This document shows positions 60,073-64,000 of a stretch of DNA of 64,000 bases, one piece after another. The first letter of the stretch is position 1. Every line of letters starts with the position of its first letter. The stretch comes from DATHWB01 sp040880725. GTDB lineage: Bacteria; Actinomycetota; Acidimicrobiia; Spongiisociales; ZC4RG35. The position numbers and the translations under genes were made by a program. The notes under the pieces are model-generated. The model searched no databases. It worked only from the letters and a program-made list of their open reading frames with translations, and was not told the origin of the DNA. The stretch covers positions 1 through 64,000 of the forward strand of contig JBBDHV010000021.1 of the NCBI GenBank assembly GCA_040880725.1, in the 5' to 3' direction.

Positions 60073-60786
60073 GTGTTGCGCCGCATATGGGGATATTTGA
60101 AGCAGTTGTTCCGGACGACCGCCGAGTCGGCGATGGATCCCGAGATCGAGATCGAGCAGGCGATCACCGACGCCCGCAAGCGCGATCAGGACCTGCGCAA
60201 TCAGGCTGCCAAGGTCATCGCCCATCGGACACAGCTCGAACAAAAGATCGACCAGGCGGCAACACAGGTCGGTGAGGCGCGGGAAACCGCCAAGCAGGCG
60301 CTGCTGCGCGCCGACCAGGCCAAGACCGAAGGCGATGACGAAGGCGTGCGTCGTTGGAACCAGGCTGCCCAGTCTCTCGCCCTCAAGCTCCAGGCGGCAG
60401 AGTCGAATCTCGAGGGGTTGAAAGGCCAGTACGAGGTGGCGATCAACCAGGCAGACGACGCCAAGTCCGCAGTGCAGTCGAACGCGATGCGGCTCCAGGA
60501 ACTTGCCGCCAAGCGGATGCAGCTGGTCGGCCAGCTCGAGCAAGCCAAGATGCAGGAGTCGGTCAACTCTGCGGTCGAGTCGATCTCGACATCGATGGAG
60601 ATGGACTCGCCGACGCTGGCGAACGTCGAGGACAAAATCAACAAGCGTCTCGCCGAAGCGAAGGCCCAGACCGAACTCCGGGAAGCGACGCCGGAAGGTG
60701 CGGAAGCGGAGCTGAAGGAGTCGGTCTCCTTGGCCCAGGCCGACGCCCGCCTCGAGGACCTCCGCAAGGAACTCGGCCTCTCCTGA
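60073..60786 (+). CDS. pspA: PspA/IM30 (Vipp1) family protein
   Basis: The 237-residue product is almost entirely coiled coil, with the amphipathic N-terminus MLRRIWGYLKQLFRTTAESA and the PspA pattern DPEIEIEQAITDARKRDQDLRNQAAKVIAH. It oligomerises on membranes to limit damage. It follows the TPM-like gene closely, probably as an operon. No PspF or sensor is near. Confidence 0.93.
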   Translation: MLRRIWGYLKQLFRTTAESAMDPEIEIEQAITDARKRDQDLRNQAAKVIAHRTQLEQKIDQAATQVGEARETAKQALLRADQAKTEGDDEGVRRWNQAAQSLALKLQAAESNLEGLKGQYEVAINQADDAKSAVQSNAMRLQELAAKRMQLVGQLEQAKMQESVNSAVESISTSMEMDSPTLANVEDKINKRLAEAKAQTELREATPEGAEAELKESVSLAQADARLEDLRKELGLS

Positions 60787-60864
60787 ACCACGGAACCGTC
60801 GCCCGGCTTCTTAGCGAACCAGCGCGCCATTCCTGACGCGTTTCGCGTGGCGAAAACGGGTTCG

Positions 60865-60922
60865 GCTTCCCGCCCGAAAGCGAAGCTTTTTCGGGCGGAA
60901 CAGAGAAACAGTCGGCGTAGCC
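60865..60922 (-). repeat. Repeat B, copy 2 (inverted)
   Basis: The minus strand matches copy 1 at 55 of 58 positions, with the same 10-bp stem. A further hairpin (TTTCGC-GTG-GCGAAA) sits just to its left. Both lie downstream of pspA in the 222-bp gap before etfD. Confidence 0.85.
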
Positions 60923-61008
60923 AGCCTGCCTATCCGCTGACCCTGTAAGAACGCGTGTGGGCCGGTCGGGCGGGGGTCGGGGGCGTTGGGGTTCTACACT
61001 CGCCGTCC

Positions 61009-63201
61009 ATGACCGCCACGGCCGAACAGGACACGACCGAAGAGTCGCCGTCTCGTCGGGTCCCTTCTGCGAGCCGGATCCTCCTGGGGCTCGGGGTTCT
61101 GAGTGCCTTCGGCACCCTGGGGCTGTGGGTCCTCGGCAGCATTCCGGAAAAGCACGTCCCCGAAGTCGGCAGGGTGGTGTTCGGGAACATTCCCGGCGCG
61201 TTGAAGGCGACGTTCTACGTCGCCACGGCGCTCGGCCTCGCCGTCTGCTTCTACCTCTTCTCTCTGCGAGCCCGGAACTGGGAGCGTGGCGCAGGCGAGC
61301 GCCGGACCGGCCTGTGGGGTCGCCGCTTTCGTCGCCTCGAACAGGGCCTTCGCATGAAGACTCTGCTGCGGGACCGCCAGGCAGGGTTGATGCACACGAT
61401 GGTCTACGTTGGGTTCATCGTTCTCTTTCTCGGGACGGTCACGCTGGAGATCGACCATCTCCTTCCTCTGCGGTTCAAGTTCCTCGAGGGCAACGTCTAC
61501 CTCGGGTACTCGTTCATCCTGGATGCCGCGAGTCTCGTGTATCTCGGGGGCCTCCTGTGGGCGCTGGGTCGTCGTTACCTCCAGCGACCCTGGCGGATCC
61601 GGTCGAAGACCAAGCCGGAGGACGGTTGGATCCTTGGTCTCCTGACCTTCATCGGTGTGTCTGGACTTCTCACGGAAGCCGCCCGGATCACTGTCGACGG
61701 TCGCCCCGATTTCGAGGTGTGGAGTTTCGTCGGCTACCCGCTGTCGACACTGATCTCCGCGAGCGCGGCACCCGACTGGCACCAGATCTTCTGGACGGCC
61801 CACGCCGCGGCGTTCCTCGCGTTTCTCGTCATGCTGCCGACCACCAAGCTGCGACACATGGTGACGTCGCCGGCGAACATGTTCCTCTCGCCGAAGGATC
61901 GCCCCAAGGGTGCGATGAAGCCGATCCCGAACCTCATGGAAGTCGACGACATCGATGTGATCGGTGCGTCGACGATCTCGGAGTTCACCTGGAAGCAACT
62001 CTTCGACACCGACGCCTGCACCGTCTGCGGTCGATGCACTTCGGTCTGTCCCGCCAACATCACCGGCAAACCGCTCGATCCTCGGGAGATCGTCCTCAAG
62101 GCCGGCGAGGTGATGGCGGCGTCGGGTGCCCCGGTGGTTTCTCCTCCGGTTGGCCTGGCACCGGGCATCGTGATCGAGGGCGACTCGGTGTTCCAACGGG
62201 TGACGCCCGAAGAGGTGTGGTCGTGCACGACATGCAAGGCGTGCGACGAGATCTGCCCGGTCGACATCGAGATCCTCGACAAGATCCTCGACATGCGCCG
62301 CTACCTGTCACTCATGGAGTCGAACTTCCCGAGCGAACTCGGCAAGGCGTACATGGCGATGGAGAACCAGGGCAATCCGTGGGGAATGGGTCAGCAGAAT
62401 CGAGCCGACTGGACGAAGAAGCTGGACTTCGAGGTGCCGATCCTCGGCGAGGACGGAGTCGACCACGCCGAGTATCTCTGGTTTGTCGGGTGTGCGGGAA
62501 GCTTCGACGATCGGAATCAGAACGTCACTGTGTCTCTCGCCAAGCTGCTCCACGAGGCCGGAATCGATTTCGCCATCCTCGGTCCCGGGGAGACGTGCAA
62601 CGGCGACCCGGCCCGTCGGTCCGGCAACGAGTATCTGTGGCAGCAACTTGCATTGCAGAACATCGAGACGTTCGACGACCTCGGGGTGAAGAAGGTCATC
62701 ACCCAATGTCCGCATTGTTTCAACACGCTCGCCAACGAATATCCCCAGATGGGCGGAACCTACGAGGTCGTCCACCACACCCAAGTGCTGGCCGAGTTGC
62801 TCGCCCAGAAGCGGGTGACGCCGAAGGGCGGTTCGGGAGCTGCCAAGCGGATCACCTATCACGACCCTTGCTATCTCGGTCGACACAACGACATCTATCT
62901 GGCGCCGCGCGAGGTCGTGGCGGCATCGGGCGAAGTGGACATGGTCGAGATGCCGCGCCACGGAACCCGGGGTCTGTGTTGTGGAGCGGGAGGCGCCCGG
63001 TTCTGGTTGGAGGAACACACGGGCAAGAAGGTCAACATCGAACGTGCCGAAGAGGCGTTGGCGACGGGAGCCACCGAGATCGCCGTGTCCTGCCCGTACT
63101 GCTTCGTGATGATCGATGACGGCGTCAAGGAACTCGGTCGCGGCGATGACGTGCGGGTGCGTGACCTCGCCCAGTTGCTGACCGACGGCTACGAGGACTA
63201 G
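61009..63201 (+). CDS. etfD: EtfD-type membrane Fe-S electron-transfer protein
   Basis: The 730-residue product has an N-terminal membrane part with about six helices (NarI-like), then two 4Fe-4S motifs, CTVCGRCTSVCP and CTTCKACDEICP. Two CCG-type (Cys-rich) domains follow (VGCAGSFDDRN; THDPCYLG-like YHDPCYLGRHN; GLCCGAGGARFW). This is the architecture of mycobacterial EtfD (Rv0338c), which passes electrons from electron-transfer flavoprotein to menaquinone during beta-oxidation. The etfBA genes are not adjacent. ATG 61009. Confidence 0.88.
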   Translation: MTATAEQDTTEESPSRRVPSASRILLGLGVLSAFGTLGLWVLGSIPEKHVPEVGRVVFGNIPGALKATFYVATALGLAVCFYLFSLRARNWERGAGERRTGLWGRRFRRLEQGLRMKTLLRDRQAGLMHTMVYVGFIVLFLGTVTLEIDHLLPLRFKFLEGNVYLGYSFILDAASLVYLGGLLWALGRRYLQRPWRIRSKTKPEDGWILGLLTFIGVSGLLTEAARITVDGRPDFEVWSFVGYPLSTLISASAAPDWHQIFWTAHAAAFLAFLVMLPTTKLRHMVTSPANMFLSPKDRPKGAMKPIPNLMEVDDIDVIGASTISEFTWKQLFDTDACTVCGRCTSVCPANITGKPLDPREIVLKAGEVMAASGAPVVSPPVGLAPGIVIEGDSVFQRVTPEEVWSCTTCKACDEICPVDIEILDKILDMRRYLSLMESNFPSELGKAYMAMENQGNPWGMGQQNRADWTKKLDFEVPILGEDGVDHAEYLWFVGCAGSFDDRNQNVTVSLAKLLHEAGIDFAILGPGETCNGDPARRSGNEYLWQQLALQNIETFDDLGVKKVITQCPHCFNTLANEYPQMGGTYEVVHHTQVLAELLAQKRVTPKGGSGAAKRITYHDPCYLGRHNDIYLAPREVVAASGEVDMVEMPRHGTRGLCCGAGGARFWLEEHTGKKVNIERAEEALATGATEIAVSCPYCFVMIDDGVKELGRGDDVRVRDLAQLLTDGYED

Positions 63202-63407
63202 TCCGCTCGGACACCACCGCGATGCTCCTGGAGTACCGGCGGCATTGCCGTAGCTTGGTCTTGGGAAAGAGGCTATCGGAGTTGTCGAACCGCGGCGTGT
63301 GAGACGACCGGTATTCGGGGGAAGCTGGCGGTTGAAGGACCTCCTGTCAGTTGCCATCCCGGACGAGGTCGGCAGGGCACGGTTTGGTTCGATGAGTGCG
63401 GGGCACT

Positions 63408-63442
63408 GATTCAGGGCGGCACGGGGCATGCTGCCCTGAATC
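63408..63442. repeat. Long inverted repeat/hairpin upstream of the terminal lipoprotein gene
   Basis: Arms GATTCAGGGCGGCA and TGCTGCCCTGAATC pair over 14 bp (one G-U) with a 7-nt loop, 46 bp before the lipoprotein start. There is no T-run. It could be an operator or attenuator. Confidence 0.55.
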
Positions 63443-63488
63443 GCGTTCGGAATCGGATCGGTCGGTCGTCGGTACTCTCGGTCCACGC

Positions 63489-64000
63489 ATGCGCACCACT
63501 TCTGCCCTGCTTCTCTGCGTTCTCCTGGTCGGTTGTTCGCCGTCGTCGTCGAACGACTCCGCAACCACAATCGTGACGGTGGTGTCGACGACGGCGGCCG
63601 TCACCACCACGACGACGTTGTCGCCGGCAGCCGCGAGGCTGGCCTTTGTGAGTTGCCTCGCCGACGAGGGAGTGGAGGTTCCCGCCGATGCGTTCGATGC
63701 GGACGGCGCGCCGCGGCTCGGAGCACTCGCCGAGTCGCTGAACACGGCCGACCCGGCAGTGCAGGAGGCTGTCGTCGAATGTTCTCCGCTGCTGACGTCC
63801 AGCCAGGCCGTGGACCTAATGGCCGATCCCGAGGTCCGCAACCTGGTGATCGAACAGCTCGCCGCGTTCGCCCAGTGCATGCGCGATCAGGGCCTCGCCG
63901 ACTTCCCGGATCCCGATGTCGATGCGCCCGTCGATGCGCCCTTCGCTGTTGAAGACGTGCCCTTTTCGTCGCCGGGATTCGATGAAGCCCTCGGCTCCTG
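63489..64000 (+). CDS. Lipoprotein, 3' end cut by window
   Basis: ATG 63489 begins MRTTSALLLCVLLVGCSPSS, a clear lipoprotein signal with Cys at residue 16. A Ser/Thr-rich linker follows, then a Cys-paired domain: FVSCLADEGVEVPADAFD and FAQCMRDQGLADFPDPD. The latter (CMRDxGxxxFPDPD) recurs in actinobacterial lipoproteins that often precede MacB-type efflux systems. The frame stays open to the window edge, so about 170 residues are seen and the stop is missing. Confidence 0.75.
   Translation, partial: MRTTSALLLCVLLVGCSPSSSNDSATTIVTVVSTTAAVTTTTTLSPAAARLAFVSCLADEGVEVPADAFDADGAPRLGALAESLNTADPAVQEAVVECSPLLTSSQAVDLMADPEVRNLVIEQLAAFAQCMRDQGLADFPDPDVDAPVDAPFAVEDVPFSSPGFDEALGS

Noticed and set aside
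1..64000. CRISPR arrays, tRNA, rRNA or prophage genes
   Set aside because: No regularly spaced repeats, cloverleaf sequences or phage structural or integrase motifs were recognised by eye; a tRNA scan was not possible.

Overview
The window is high-GC, densely coded bacterial chromosome. GTG starts are frequent and stop/start overlaps (ATGA, GTGA) chain many genes into operons. An F420/PPOX-type flavoprotein, an EtfD-type electron-transfer protein, OpuC-type transport, MDMPI-family and HesB-like proteins point to an actinobacterium. The oxygen-dependent HemF and the Cys-rich ferrochelatase are unusual for classical Actinobacteria, so I infer a deep lineage such as Acidimicrobiia. That placement is inference. 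I see no rRNA, tRNA, CRISPR array or prophage.

1-5.1 kb: 3' part of a PoxB-like thiamine-diphosphate enzyme, a broken glycogen-debranching-enzyme gene (two frameshifts, both ends missing), an intact GH15 glucoamylase-like gene and a PlsC acyltransferase. 5.2-12.7 kb: a thiol/metal redox island. It holds a GrdB-family gene with an in-frame UGA at a redox-Cys position and a bacterial SECIS-like hairpin (probable selenoprotein), a three-Cys MerR regulator with a textbook dyad operator, a small thioredoxin-fold protein, an AhpD-like protein, a Met-rich membrane protein, CcdA, NnrE, a DUF547 protein and a pyridine-nucleotide disulfide oxidoreductase. 12.9-20.5 kb: DUF427, a DUF3179 lipoprotein-TlpA-Crp operon, a discoidin-like lipoprotein, a metallo-hydrolase, a SoxA/SolA-type oxidase, a HesB-like protein and a flavodoxin-like reductase.

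20.6-31.4 kb: an almost complete heme pathway (hemF, hemA, hemC, hemD, hemB, hemL, hemE, hemY, then an MFS exporter) on the minus strand, with hemH nearby. 31.5-37.4 kb: a fusion of an endonuclease-IV-like TIM barrel with a LigD-type NHEJ polymerase domain, a HisA-like protein that has lost both catalytic aspartates, an epimerase-like protein and a molybdopterin oxidoreductase. 37.5-41 kb: methionine synthesis by direct sulfhydrylation (metY, a hydrolase, then metX behind a SAM-I riboswitch).

41-42 kb: a DUF559 nuclease-like gene bracketed by inverted 48-bp repeats, with a third solo copy of the repeat at 31.4 kb. This looks like a small undescribed mobile or repeat-associated element. 42-51 kb: branched-chain/CoA catabolism (MDMPI-family protein, HIBADH-like, methylcrotonyl-CoA carboxylase alpha and beta) with an OpuC-type osmoprotectant ABC transporter between the two carboxylase subunits. 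51-54 kb: phosphoglycerate dehydrogenase fused to a ParB/SbnI-like (serine-kinase-like) domain, and two SDR-fold genes. 54-64 kb: GMC oxidase, CoA-transferase, Usp, uridine kinase, Bcp, a secreted TPM-like protein, PspA, EtfD and the start of a lipoprotein cut by the window end. A second, unrelated 58-bp hairpin repeat occurs twice here in opposite orientation.
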